A stretch of DNA of 17,806 nucleotides from Planctomycetota bacterium (lineage in GTDB: Bacteria > Planctomycetota > Planctomycetia > Pirellulales > Thermoguttaceae), in the NCBI GenBank assembly GCA_018897395.1, contig JAHIKV010000191.1:1-17806 (forward strand), read 5' to 3'. Made by a program: the position numbers and the translations under genes. This document shows positions 1 through 7,595 of this stretch, piece after piece. The notes under the pieces are model-generated. The model saw only the letters and a list, made by a program, of their open reading frames with translations, was not told the DNA's origin and made no database searches. Position 1 is the first letter of the stretch. Every line of letters begins with the position of its first letter.

Positions 1-150
<150 letters not shown>

Positions 151-195
151 CCTCTCGACTCTACCCAGTCGGGGCGAATCTGGCACGGAGCGCTC

Positions 196-264
196 AACAC
201 TAGCCCGAAGCGCAAGCGAGGGCAACCCGGTGTCCAACCCTCGCTTGCGCTTCGGGCTAGTGTT
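196..264. repeat. inverted repeat, family A (CTAG foot)
   Basis: A perfect 27-base inverted repeat: 196-222 pairs with 238-264 around a 15-base spacer. The arms contain CTAGCCCGAAGCGCAAGCGA. CTAG stands at the foot of both arms (200-203 and 257-260). It lies between the group II intron tail and the next palindrome. It is not followed by a T-tract on either strand, so it does not look like a standard intrinsic terminator. Confidence 0.8.
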
Positions 265-281
265 CGACTGGTGAGAAATGC

Positions 282-350
282 GGGCTAACGGCCCCCGGAG
301 GGAAAACCTGAAATCCAAGCACATTCCGGGGGCTGTTAGCCCCCGGCTAT
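282..350. repeat. palindromic repeat, family B copy 1 (degenerate left arm)
   Basis: The right arm at 323-350 is a self-complementary hairpin (core GGGGGCTGTTAGCCCCC) ending in CTAT. The left arm at 282-300 is its shortened, mutated inverse. Two further copies of the family lie at 7728-7807 and 8881-9055. The spacer before the right arm ends in GCACATTCC, also seen in copy 2, so the family is a roughly 70-80 base element and not just a hairpin. It lies 69 bases downstream of the metalloprotease stop codon. Confidence 0.75.
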
Positions 351-418
351 CGCGAGATTTATCAGAGAGGAATAATCTTGCGACAAAAATATCGCTCAAA
401 AGACGGCGAACCCCAACA

Positions 419-3070
419 TCAGGGCCGTCCCAGGTCCAATCGGGCGTCGAGCACCTTGCGGATCCGCGCGGCCAACTCGCTCAGGTGCGCGCGGGTGTAG
501 TCGTCCAATTGGGCCTTGCCGCCGAGTACCTCCCGCAAGCGGACCTCCAGTTGATCCAGTTCGGCGGCGGCTAGGGTTTGGCAATCGGTCGGCGCCGGGG
601 CCTTGCCCAACGCCAGATCGGCCAGCCGGCGGAAATAGCGCTGCTGCAAGTTTCGCCGCAAACTGTCGATGGCCGGCTTGCGGTTGGTGAACTTGCCTTC
701 CTTCAGGTTCTCGGTCTCCTTGAAAACGGTTGCCGTGAGCCGATCGAGCAACTCGGCGGCCGTGAAGGCGTCCTGATCGGCCGGCACTTTTAACTCAGTG
801 TCCAGCACACGCGAGAGCGTGACTGGAGACATCACTTGGGCGAGTACCATGTCCTGCATGGACAGCACCGTATCATGCACGGCGATATCCGGCCGCTTGG
901 GGATGTTTTTTCCCCACTGATACCAGTGGTGCGGAGCGAGGAAATCGTAAAGTTTCGGCGGAATCCGGAGCGCCTCGGGGCCAAGAACATTCTTTTCGAG
1001 GAACGTCAGGGCCTCCCGTTGTTTCTTCGGATCGGTCGGCACGAACGGCGGCCGGGCGTCTGTGTCGCCCTTGTGGTCGCGGTATACATGCACGCCGCCG
1101 ATGAAACGAGCGACGAAGTGCATCGCCCGGCCGTGTTCCCGCAGGATAATGGAGAACGCTTGCCGCACCCGCTCGTAGCTGTCGCCCGGTTCGGTAACCC
1201 GATCGACCAATTCCGGCAGGACCTGATTGATCAACTCGACCCTTCGGCCGGCGAACTCGATCGGATCCTTGCTCAGATCGAACGGATTGACCAGCGGATC
1301 GGAGGCCAGCCCACGTGCGTCCTCGTCGGTTGCGTACTGCAACTCTGGTTGGGTACAGCGCGAGGCGATCTTTCTCAGCTCGGCGACCTCTTTTTCCGTG
1401 CCGCCGGGCAGCGGCTTGTAGGCGTACTCGATGACCCAATAATCATAAGGGCCGCAGACCAGATTGAAATAATCGCCCTGCTTCTTGCCCTGGGGCGAGA
1501 CGTTCGCCGGCAGGTAGTCCATCACGGAGCTTGCCATGCCGATTTTGCGGGTCTTCTCAAGATCGTTCAATTCGTCCATGGTCAACATGGTGCTGGCCTT
1601 GAAGTTGTGCCGCAAGCCGAGCGTGTGGCCTACTTCATGAGTGGCGATGGATCGGACACCCTGGAACAGCAGCTTTTCGATCTCCTCCTTGTCGAGCTTG
1701 CCCTTGCCTTTTCCGGCGGCGGCCAGGGCCATAGTGCCGAAAGCCATCTGTTGGGCCATGCCGCGGGTGTATTCGCCGTCGGCGAGGCAGTCGCGCCCCA
1801 AGCGGAACGGGGCCTGCGCATTGGCGCCCGGCAGTCCGCTAATATCCAGGGGGTCAGCCGATGCGGATACCGCTTTGCCCGTGTCGCTCCACCCCAAATA
1901 ACTCGCCCAGAACTCGACGAAATCGGCGTCGAAGATGATGTCGGCGTCGAGAATTTGGCCGGTCGTCGGATTCACTCGGCAGGGGCCTCGGGCGAAACCC
2001 ATGCTGGTGGTGATCCAGCGGAAGGTGTTGTAGTTGATGTCCTCGGCGTCCCACTGGGCGTTGTCCGGCTGCTGACGGACCTCGATTGCATTGGAGAATC
2101 CGACCTTCTCGAACGTTATGTTCCACTCCAAAATCCCTTCGCGGACCGCGGCCCGGAACTCATACGGAACGGTCTTGTCGATCCAGAAGATGATCGGCGT
2201 CGCCGGCGGCGAAACCTTGGCCGACGGGTCGGCCTTGCGGAGGTCCCAGCGGTTGATGTAGCGGACGAACCGATCGTTCTCGCCGGACTTGGAAAAGTCC
2301 TTGATTACCGTCAGGAAGTGTCCAACCCGGTCGTCGGCCAATCGGGGTTTGTAGCCGGTCTGTTTCAGCCGGCTGATCGAGTAGTGGATGTGGATCGTCA
2401 CGCCGCGGGTATCGGGTACGGTATCCGACGGTTTCGCGCCGCCGGAGGCGTAGGTGGCCGCCACTTCAATCTCGACGTTGTCCTTGAAACCCTTCAACTC
2501 GCTCCAACTCGACCGGTCGGGAGCGAACGTGAATCCCTTCAGCACCTTGGAAATCTGCGGCAGGTCGCCCATGAAGACGGGCGTCAGATCGACCATGAAG
2601 CCGCCTTTCGGGCTCTTCGTGAGGATCGGCAGGCTGTATAGAATGCTGTCGGTGTACGAGAGGTGGACGGCCTTCTCCTGCGGAGAGCCTTTAGCCGCGC
2701 GAAACCGTACGTTGCGGCGGACGATTTGGATTCGTTCGTCTACCTTGCGGAACTGCCAAATCCAGTCGTCGCCGCGGTCCCACGTCATTCCGCCCAACAG
2801 CGGCATTTCACCGATGCCGCGGGCGATGGCGATCAGCACCATCATGTCTTTGTTTAGATTGTCCGGCGAAATCTCGCCCAACAGCTTCGTCCCCTTTTGG
2901 TGCATCTTGATGAAGCCGTCGATGGTCCGGGCGCCGGACGTCAGTTGTTCATACGGCGGTGGTTGCGGTTGGGTGGGTTTCTTGGCTTCCTCGGCCAAGG
3001 CTTGGGAAAGAACGATCAGGCAAAGACCAAAGGCCGCAAAAAATCGAAGCGAAAACAGGCGGTTTCTCAT
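419..3070 (-). CDS. secreted zinc-dependent metalloprotease (metzincin, DUF5117/DUF4953 type)
   Basis: The protein has 883 residues from the ATG at 3070. A TTG at 3088 would add six residues, but AGGA eight bases before the ATG and the signal peptide starting at that ATG favour 3070. Residues 1-26 form a signal peptide (RNR, hydrophobic core, cut after ALA). About 60-330 resembles the N-terminal DUF5117 region of this family. The catalytic metzincin domain carries HEVGHTLGLRH at 478-488, giving zinc ligands H478, H482 and H488 and general base E479. HNF follows, and VMDY with M517 is a good Met-turn candidate. The roughly 350-residue C-terminal part is helical with no motif I can name. Members of the family are large exported proteins of unknown substrate in planctomycetes and Bacteroidetes. 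The gene is single and divergent from dsbD. The family call is firm; the substrate is unknown. Confidence 0.9.
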   Translation of the reverse strand: MRNRLFSLRFFAAFGLCLIVLSQALAEEAKKPTQPQPPPYEQLTSGARTIDGFIKMHQKGTKLLGEISPDNLNKDMMVLIAIARGIGEMPLLGGMTWDRGDDWIWQFRKVDERIQIVRRNVRFRAAKGSPQEKAVHLSYTDSILYSLPILTKSPKGGFMVDLTPVFMGDLPQISKVLKGFTFAPDRSSWSELKGFKDNVEIEVAATYASGGAKPSDTVPDTRGVTIHIHYSISRLKQTGYKPRLADDRVGHFLTVIKDFSKSGENDRFVRYINRWDLRKADPSAKVSPPATPIIFWIDKTVPYEFRAAVREGILEWNITFEKVGFSNAIEVRQQPDNAQWDAEDINYNTFRWITTSMGFARGPCRVNPTTGQILDADIIFDADFVEFWASYLGWSDTGKAVSASADPLDISGLPGANAQAPFRLGRDCLADGEYTRGMAQQMAFGTMALAAAGKGKGKLDKEEIEKLLFQGVRSIATHEVGHTLGLRHNFKASTMLTMDELNDLEKTRKIGMASSVMDYLPANVSPQGKKQGDYFNLVCGPYDYWVIEYAYKPLPGGTEKEVAELRKIASRCTQPELQYATDEDARGLASDPLVNPFDLSKDPIEFAGRRVELINQVLPELVDRVTEPGDSYERVRQAFSIILREHGRAMHFVARFIGGVHVYRDHKGDTDARPPFVPTDPKKQREALTFLEKNVLGPEALRIPPKLYDFLAPHHWYQWGKNIPKRPDIAVHDTVLSMQDMVLAQVMSPVTLSRVLDTELKVPADQDAFTAAELLDRLTATVFKETENLKEGKFTNRKPAIDSLRRNLQQRYFRRLADLALGKAPAPTDCQTLAAAELDQLEVRLREVLGGKAQLDDYTRAHLSELAARIRKVLDARLDLGRP

Positions 3071-3217
3071 GGTTGCGTTCCTAGACAACGTTATGGAGTT
3101 TGGTAATCAAACCAACAGGCCCACCGGATGGTGGGGGAGGGAGGTGTTTTTCCAGTAGCCGGAAAATATCGTTAGATATATCCCAGTTTAACAAGGTTCC
3201 CACCGATTACCAGTCCA

Positions 3218-3246
3218 TTGCCGAAGATTAGGATTATGCGTAAGAT
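3218..3246 (+). promoter_or_regulatory. candidate sigma-70-like promoter for dsbD
   Basis: TTGCCG at 3218-3223 and TAAGAT at 3241-3246 are separated by 17 bases, each matching four of six consensus positions. Transcription would start near 3253 and place the hairpin at 3273-3298 in the 5' leader. This is a weak match, supported only by spacing and position. Confidence 0.3.
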
Positions 3247-3272
3247 TCAGTGTTTTCGATGCTTTCACACCT

Positions 3273-3298
3273 TGTTCCCACGCAGAGCATGGGAACGA
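3273..3298. repeat. palindromic repeat, family F (GTTCCCA...TGGGAAC), copy 1
   Basis: An imperfect hairpin with stem TGTTCCCA and TGGGAACG around CGCAGAGCA. It is related to the copies at 5132-5156 and 16565-16591. It ends one base before the ATG at 3300, so this ATG is tied to the repeat edge, and the hairpin would sit against any ribosome binding site for it. Confidence 0.7.
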
Positions 3299-3299
3299 G

Positions 3300-5123
3300 A
3301 TGTTTAACCAATCACACGCGGAGTCTCCATTGCATAGATTACGTATATTGATTTTCCTGTCCGCCGTTCTCGCGGCGGCGTTGCCCGCGGTCGGACAGTT
3401 CAGCCTCGATGAAGCAAATCCGAGCGGCGGTTTGTTCGACTCGGCCCCGAGCCGCGAGAAAAGCGTCGTTTCAGTGCAAGGTACGTTTACCGCGCCCACG
3501 GAGGGAAAACCGGGCGAACTGTTCGTCACCGCCAAGATCGAGCCGGGATGGCACATCTACTCGATCGCGCAGCCGTCGGGCGGTCCGATCGCCACGCGGA
3601 TCACGGTCGATCTGCCGCCGGGCGTCCGACTGACCAACGAGTTTCGTCCGTCGGTCGCGCCGGACAAAAAGCTGGAGCCCGTGTTCGACAACATCATGGT
3701 CGAAACGCATCACGGCACGGTTGTCTGGCGCGCTCCGCTCGAGTTCGCCGCGGGCGTCGATCCGTCGACTTTGCGTATCGAGGGGGCGGTGACCGTTCAG
3801 CCGTGCGACGCGAATTCATGTCTGCCGCCGCGAGAATTGCCTTTCACGGCGATGCTCGGGCCGGCGCCGCTTGCGGCTTCGCGGGCCGCGCCGGAGGGGG
3901 CCGCCGAAAGATTGTCGTTGCATACGGTTCTTTCGCAACTCCTCTTCGCGTTTCTCGGTGGATTGATTCTAAACATTATGCCGTGCGTTTTGCCGGTCAT
4001 CAGTCTCAAGCTGCTTGCCTTCATGCAACAGGCGGGCGAAAGCCGCGGCCGCGTGTTCGCGCTTAACGTGTGGTACTCGATAGGACTGATCTCGGTGTTC
4101 ATGGTCCTTGCCGCGTTGGCCGCCACCGCCGGATTGGCCTGGGGCGAGCAATTCACGCTGCCTTGGTTCAAGGTCGCCATGACGGGCCTGGTCTTCGTCA
4201 TGGCGTTGAGCTTTCTCGGGGTGTGGGAGATTCCGATTCCCGGCTTCGTCGGGGCGGGCAAGGCCGGCCAACTGCAAACCCGCGAAGGACCCGCCGGGGC
4301 GTTCTTCAAGGGCGTCTTCACCACGATCCTAGCCACGCCTTGCAGCGGGCCGTTCCTCGGACCAGTGTTCGGCTTCCTGCTCGGGAAGCCTCCCTTCCTG
4401 GTCTACGGGATATTCGCGGCAGTCGGCTTGGGCATGGCCTCGCCGTATCTGATTATCGGTGCATTTCCAAAGCTGATCCGATACCTGCCCAAGCCCGGCG
4501 GCTGGATGGAGACGTTCAAGCAACTGATGGGCTTTCTCCTGCTAGCCACGGTGATATATCTTTTCAGCACGCTGACCATGCCGTATTTTCTGCCCACGAT
4601 GACGCTGCTGTTGGGCTTATGGATCGCTTGCTGGTGGATCGGCCGGACGCCCGCCACGGCCACGCCGCAAGTCAAAGCGACGGCCTGGTTGGGCGCTATT
4701 ATCGTGGCGGTCCTTGTGGGCCGGTTAGCCTTCACCGTGTTGTTTTGGGAGCCGATCATCCCCTGGCAGCCTTTCTCGCCCAAGGCGCTCCAGCAAGCCC
4801 GCGCCGAGGGCAAGACCGTAATGGTCGATTTCACCGCCGACTGGTGTCCGAATTGCAAGACCAACTCGCGGCTGGCGATCGAGAAGGAGGCCGTGTTGGA
4901 GTTGGTCCGCGCCAACGGCGTGGCGCCGCTGATTGCCGACTGGACCGACAAGTCGCCGGTGATTAAGAAGGCACTGAACGATCTGGGGTACAATTCCATC
5001 CCGCTATTGGCTATCTGGCCCGCCCAGCCGGCCGAGAAAGAGGTGATTTTGCTGCCGGACTTGATCTCCGAGAATCAGGTGCTCAAGGCGTTGAAAGAAG
5101 CGGGACCGTCGAAGCCGCGCTGA
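3300..5123 (+). CDS. dsbD: thiol:disulfide interchange protein DsbD
   Basis: DsbD carries electrons from cytoplasmic thioredoxin across the inner membrane to periplasmic thiol proteins. All three domains and all three cysteine pairs are present. The N-terminal periplasmic domain (about 45-190) has C169 and C174. The CcdA-like membrane domain (about 205-490, roughly eight helices) has C229 in NIMPCVLP and C348 in TPCSGPF. The C-terminal thioredoxin-like domain has WCPNC with C516 and C519, and a later SIP cis-proline motif. The N-terminal pair is spaced CX4C, where E. coli DsbD has CX5C. The start is uncertain: the ATG at 3300 has a poor ribosome site and follows a repeat hairpin. The TTG at 3330 has GGAG six bases upstream and gives a clean signal peptide (HRLRILIFLSAVLAAALPAVGQ truncated to its core). 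The total of 607 residues is near the usual length. Confidence 0.92.
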   Translation: MFNQSHAESPLHRLRILIFLSAVLAAALPAVGQFSLDEANPSGGLFDSAPSREKSVVSVQGTFTAPTEGKPGELFVTAKIEPGWHIYSIAQPSGGPIATRITVDLPPGVRLTNEFRPSVAPDKKLEPVFDNIMVETHHGTVVWRAPLEFAAGVDPSTLRIEGAVTVQPCDANSCLPPRELPFTAMLGPAPLAASRAAPEGAAERLSLHTVLSQLLFAFLGGLILNIMPCVLPVISLKLLAFMQQAGESRGRVFALNVWYSIGLISVFMVLAALAATAGLAWGEQFTLPWFKVAMTGLVFVMALSFLGVWEIPIPGFVGAGKAGQLQTREGPAGAFFKGVFTTILATPCSGPFLGPVFGFLLGKPPFLVYGIFAAVGLGMASPYLIIGAFPKLIRYLPKPGGWMETFKQLMGFLLLATVIYLFSTLTMPYFLPTMTLLLGLWIACWWIGRTPATATPQVKATAWLGAIIVAVLVGRLAFTVLFWEPIIPWQPFSPKALQQARAEGKTVMVDFTADWCPNCKTNSRLAIEKEAVLELVRANGVAPLIADWTDKSPVIKKALNDLGYNSIPLLAIWPAQPAEKEVILLPDLISENQVLKALKEAGPSKPR

Positions 5124-5131
5124 TATTTCCT

Positions 5132-5180
5132 TGTTCCCATGCTCCGCATGGGAACACACTGCCCAGGACGCTCCGCGTCC
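5132..5180. repeat. two TCC-loop hairpins behind dsbD (family F copy 2 and a short relative)
   Basis: The first is a perfect 11-pair hairpin, TGTTCCCATGC at 5132-5142 with GCATGGGAACA at 5146-5156 and a TCC loop. It lies eight bases after the dsbD stop codon. The second is GGACGC at 5166-5171 with GCGTCC at 5175-5180, again with a TCC loop. No T-tract follows, so termination would have to be by another mechanism. The loop is the same in both although the stems differ. Confidence 0.8.
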
Positions 5181-5191
5181 GCTGAGTTCGC

Positions 5192-5248
5192 GTAGGCCCG
5201 GGTTGCAACCCGGCGGACCTTCTGCTGCCGGGTCTCGATCCGGCCTAC
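5192..5248. repeat. inverted pair of palindromes, family J (GTAG foot)
   Basis: The left arm 5192-5214 begins GTAG and contains the perfect palindrome CCGGGTTGCAACCCGG. The right arm 5227-5248 ends in CTAC (GTAG on the other strand) and contains CCGGGTCTCGATCCGG. The arms are approximate inverses of each other, and each can fold alone. A hairpin with 5' GTAG in two opposed copies is the layout of a REP/BIME unit. Confidence 0.75.
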
Positions 5249-5278
5249 CTACTTGGCGGAGTGACCGGCGCCAAGTAG
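5249..5278. promoter_or_regulatory. perfect inverted repeat upstream of the HEPN/MNT genes
   Basis: CTACTTGGCG at 5249-5258 is repeated inverted at 5269-5278 with a 10-base spacer. It starts at the edge of repeat J and ends 50 bases before the HEPN start codon. The position fits an operator for an autoregulated pair, but it could equally be another intergenic palindrome; the sequence alone does not decide. Confidence 0.35.
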
Positions 5279-5328
5279 AATGGAAAAAGTTCAGAATCGG
5301 TCCCCGAGAAGTTTCGGAGCCAGCGCCG

Positions 5329-5712
5329 ATGGATATTCGACGGCAGATTGAGTACTGGTTAGACGGATCGCAGGACGACATTGAGGCGGCTGCGGTCTTG
5401 CTGGAAAAACCCAAGATTCGCCAAAGTCTTTTTTTTGCCCACTTGGCCGTAGAGAAGGCTCTCAAGGCCCACGTGTCGAAAGCCACTGAAACAGTACCAC
5501 CACGAACGCATGACCTTCTTCGGCTGGCGGAACTGGCGGGAATTTCACTTGAGCCTCCACGCCGCATGTTCCTGGCGAGGTTGCAGCGGTACTGCCTGGA
5601 AGGCCGCTATCCGGATTTTCCTATCGAAACGCCCGAGTTGGACGAAGCTCGGGCAGAACTTGACGAAGCGCGGGAAACGAGAGCATGGTTAGTCAAGCAA
5701 TTGATGCCGTAG
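5329..5712 (+). CDS. HEPN domain protein (putative toxin partner of a minimal nucleotidyltransferase)
   Basis: The protein has 127 residues from the ATG at 5329, which has GGAG nine bases upstream. The reading frame is open further upstream, but only through repeats J and F. The sequence follows the PF05168 HEPN pattern: a DDIEAA helix, the helix with FFAHLAVEKALKAH at about 35-48, then PPRTHDLLRLAEL. HEPN proteins are helical bundles, many of them RNases using an R-X4-6-H motif. Here the only such spacing is R31 to H38. The RX4HXY motif known from the C-terminal half of HepT toxins is not present, so RNase activity is not assured. Its 3' end overlaps the nucleotidyltransferase gene by 28 bases, the usual tight coupling of these pairs. 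Confidence 0.85.
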   Translation: MDIRRQIEYWLDGSQDDIEAAAVLLEKPKIRQSLFFAHLAVEKALKAHVSKATETVPPRTHDLLRLAELAGISLEPPRRMFLARLQRYCLEGRYPDFPIETPELDEARAELDEARETRAWLVKQLMP

Positions 5713-6008
5713 TACGGCAATACCTTCGCGCCTTGGCCGAAGCGGGCATCCACGCGCGACGCGCCGTTCTGTTCGGTTCGCACGCCAAGGGCACGGCGGA
5801 CGAGTGGAGCGACATCGACCTGGTGGTCATCGCGCCGGAATTGGAGCCGCCGGCCGGCCGTCGTCTTGTCAACAAGCTTTGGGAATTGCGGGCGACGACC
5901 GATTCCCGCGTCGAGCCGATCCCCTGCGGCGAGCGCGAGTGGGAAACCGACGACAGCCGCCCGATCCTCGAAATCGCCCGCCGAGAGGGGATTCTGGTGA
6001 ACGGTTGA
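5685..6008 (+). CDS. minimal nucleotidyltransferase (MNT), putative antitoxin
   Basis: A 107-residue protein of the pol-beta nucleotidyltransferase superfamily. The signature GS-X10-DXD is complete: G31-S32, then D43 and D45 as metal ligands in SDIDLVVI. E77 in RVEPIP is a candidate third carboxylate. The ATG at 5685 lies inside the HEPN gene, giving translational coupling. In characterised HepT/MntA pairs the MNT protein AMPylates a tyrosine of the HEPN toxin and so neutralises it. The same role here is an inference from gene order and motifs. The order HEPN then MNT, with overlap, is common in bacteria with many such pairs. Confidence 0.88.
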   Translation: MVSQAIDAVVRQYLRALAEAGIHARRAVLFGSHAKGTADEWSDIDLVVIAPELEPPAGRRLVNKLWELRATTDSRVEPIPCGEREWETDDSRPILEIARREGILVNG

Positions 6009-6077
6009 GGAGTGCCGCCGTAGACCGGTTTTCAACCCTGGGATCACCCCGTTAGGGTCTTAAGTTTGGCAAAATAC

Positions 6078-6106
6078 TTGACATCTCACCGGCCACCAGA
6101 TAGGCT
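6078..6106 (+). promoter_or_regulatory. possible promoter-like sequence
   Basis: A perfect TTGACA at 6078-6083 lies 17 bases before TAGGCT at 6101-6106. The -10 match is poor, and the better TATATT at 6106-6111 is spaced 22 bases, too far. Nothing intact lies downstream on this strand before 7851 except the transposase remnant. Confidence 0.2.
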
Positions 6107-6211
6107 ATATTCACTTCCGAGATCCTATTGCCTTACTTTTTCTAGGCGGTTTCCCGACCTATAGGGATTGACTACGCACTCTTTCGATCACTTCACTGGC
6201 CCGCTATTGGA

Positions 6212-6294
6212 GTAAACGTAACCGTTCACACCCTGGGGGCGTTTTTTGATAAATTGATCTGGACACACGGAGCGATTTCGGCGACATAAGTGGC
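6212..6294 (+). mobile_element. candidate left end of the decayed IS66-type element
   Basis: This stretch precedes the transposase start. It contains GTAAACGTAACCGTTCACA from 6212, and IS66-family ends commonly begin GTAA. The matching right end is not in the window, so this is a guess from position and the first bases. The rest of 6009-6211 contains no gene I can support. Confidence 0.3.
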
Positions 6295-6435
6295 ATGTCG
6301 CTTGAAATTACGGAAGAAATCATCGCTCGCCAGACACCGGAAGCACAGGCCGTTATCCGACTGTTGCTGGCGAAAATCGCCGAGTTGGAAGCGCGGGTCG
6401 AGCAGCTTGAACGAGGGCAAAAAACGCCCCAGTAA
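6295..6435 (+). pseudogene. N-terminal remnant of an IS66-family transposase
   Basis: The reading frame encodes 46 residues beginning MSLEITEEIIARQTPEAQ. It continues into a leucine-zipper-like LLAKIAELEARVEQLE and ends in KTPQ. I recognise this as the start of IS66-type transposases of planctomycetes, where KTPQ is normally followed by NSS and a proline-rich segment. Here the stop codon TAA comes straight after KTPQ, and a palindromic repeat begins on the next base. The zinc-finger, DDE and C-terminal domains are missing, so the gene is dead. The recognition is from memory of the family, not from an alignment. Confidence 0.6.
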
Positions 6436-6496
6436 GTAGGGTGCGTCCTCGACGCACCACAATCAATATTATCGGTGCGTCGCGGACGCACCCTAC
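6436..6496. repeat. inverted pair of palindromes, family H (GTAG foot)
   Basis: Two 23-base arms, 6436-6458 and 6474-6496, are inverse to each other with two mismatches. Each begins GTAG on its own strand and each is a hairpin: GGTGCGTC and GACGCACC with loop CTC on the left and GCG on the right. The unit starts one base after the transposase remnant stop codon and ends two bases before the purM stop codon. It is a model BIME-like unit: two opposed REP-like hairpins with GTAG feet. Confidence 0.85.
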
Positions 6497-6498
6497 GA

Positions 6499-7563
6499 TT
6501 ATTTCCCCCACACCACTCCCCGCTTCCCCTTCCGCACTCGCCCGATGAGCCAAGATTGCAAGCCGTCGCGCTTCAACATGCGGCGGATGCTTTCGGCGTA
6601 ATAGGGCGAGACGATCAACACCAGCCCGACGCCCATGTTGAACACCTGCTCCATCTCCTCCTGATCGACCTCGCCGAGACGTTGCAACCAGGAGAAGACC
6701 GGCGGGACGGGCCAACTGCCGCGCTCGATCACCACCTGAACGCCCTCGGGCAGGATGCGTTCGAGATTCTCGAACAGTCCGCCGCCGGTGACGTGGGCAA
6801 TGCCGCCCACCACGTTCTTCACGCGGTAGTAGGACAGCACCTTTCGCACCGGCCGGACGTAAATCCGCGTGGGCGTCAGCAGCGCCTCGCCGACGGTTTG
6901 ACCAAGCTCCTCGACGTGGTCCGAGACCTTGTGGCCGGCGATGTCGAAGGCGATCTTCCGCGCCAGACTGTATCCGTTCGAGTGCAGCCCGGTCGAGGCG
7001 ACGCCGATCGCCAGGTCGTCCGGCTGGATGGCCCGACCGTCGATCAGCCGCGATTTCTCCACCACACCGACACAGAAGCCGACCAGGTCGTAATCGCCCG
7101 GCGCGTAGAGGTCTGGCAGGATGGCGGTCTCGCCGCCGAGCAGGGCGCTGTCGGCCTCGATGCATCCGGCGGCGATTCCCTCGACGAGTTGCTCCAACAG
7201 TTCCGGGTCGTCCTTGGGCATGGCGACGTAGTCGAGGAAGAAGAGCGGCTCGGCCCCGCAACAGAGGGCGTCGTTGACGCTCATCGCCACCAGGTCGATG
7301 CCGACCGTGTCGTGTTTGCCCGTCTCGACGGCCACCTTCAGCTTCGTGCCCACGCCGTCGGTGCAGGATACGAGCACGGGGGTTTTGTAGCGGCGGGCGA
7401 AGAGCCGGTTGGGGAAATCGAGCTGGAACAGCCCGGCAAACCCGCCGTCGAGGGGGATTACCCGCGGCGTGTGGGTCCGCGCCAGCAGCCGCGGCAACCG
7501 GCTCATGGCCTGTCGGTAAACTTCCAGATCGACGCCTGCGTCTTTGTATGTCGCTTTGGCCAT
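6499..7563 (-). CDS. purM: phosphoribosylformylglycinamidine cyclo-ligase
   Basis: PurM (AIR synthetase) closes the imidazole ring in purine synthesis, turning FGAM and ATP into AIR. The 354-residue length is typical. The family motifs are present: DGVGTKLK at 69-76 for nucleotide binding, a conserved segment GIDLVAMSVNDAL at 88-100, GGETA at 143-147 and STGLHSNGYSL further on. VTGGGLFENL lies in the C-terminal domain. The ATG at 7563 has AAGGA twelve bases upstream and a good promoter 33 bases away. No other pur gene is adjacent, so it is likely transcribed alone. Its stop codon lies two bases from repeat H. Confidence 0.97.
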   Translation of the reverse strand: MAKATYKDAGVDLEVYRQAMSRLPRLLARTHTPRVIPLDGGFAGLFQLDFPNRLFARRYKTPVLVSCTDGVGTKLKVAVETGKHDTVGIDLVAMSVNDALCCGAEPLFFLDYVAMPKDDPELLEQLVEGIAAGCIEADSALLGGETAILPDLYAPGDYDLVGFCVGVVEKSRLIDGRAIQPDDLAIGVASTGLHSNGYSLARKIAFDIAGHKVSDHVEELGQTVGEALLTPTRIYVRPVRKVLSYYRVKNVVGGIAHVTGGGLFENLERILPEGVQVVIERGSWPVPPVFSWLQRLGEVDQEEMEQVFNMGVGLVLIVSPYYAESIRRMLKRDGLQSWLIGRVRKGKRGVVWGK

Positions 7564-7595
7564 TGCGGTTGCGTGTCCTTCGCCGAGATTGTCGC

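Noticed and set aside
836..2641. 601-codon open frame on the plus strand
   Set aside because: It lies antisense to the metalloprotease, in GC-rich sequence where long shadow frames are common. The translation shows no domain and is low in hydrophobic cores, while the minus-strand frame has a signal peptide and HEXXHXXGXXH.
5131..5328. N-terminal extension of the HEPN frame
   Set aside because: It only translates the palindromes F and J and has no ribosome site; the ATG at 5329 has GGAG and starts the conserved domain.
6436..6496. Intrinsic terminator of purM
   Set aside because: A strong hairpin lies behind the stop codon but there is no T-tract on the minus strand, and the GTAG-footed double-hairpin layout fits a REP-like repeat better. 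It may still slow RNA decay or transcription.
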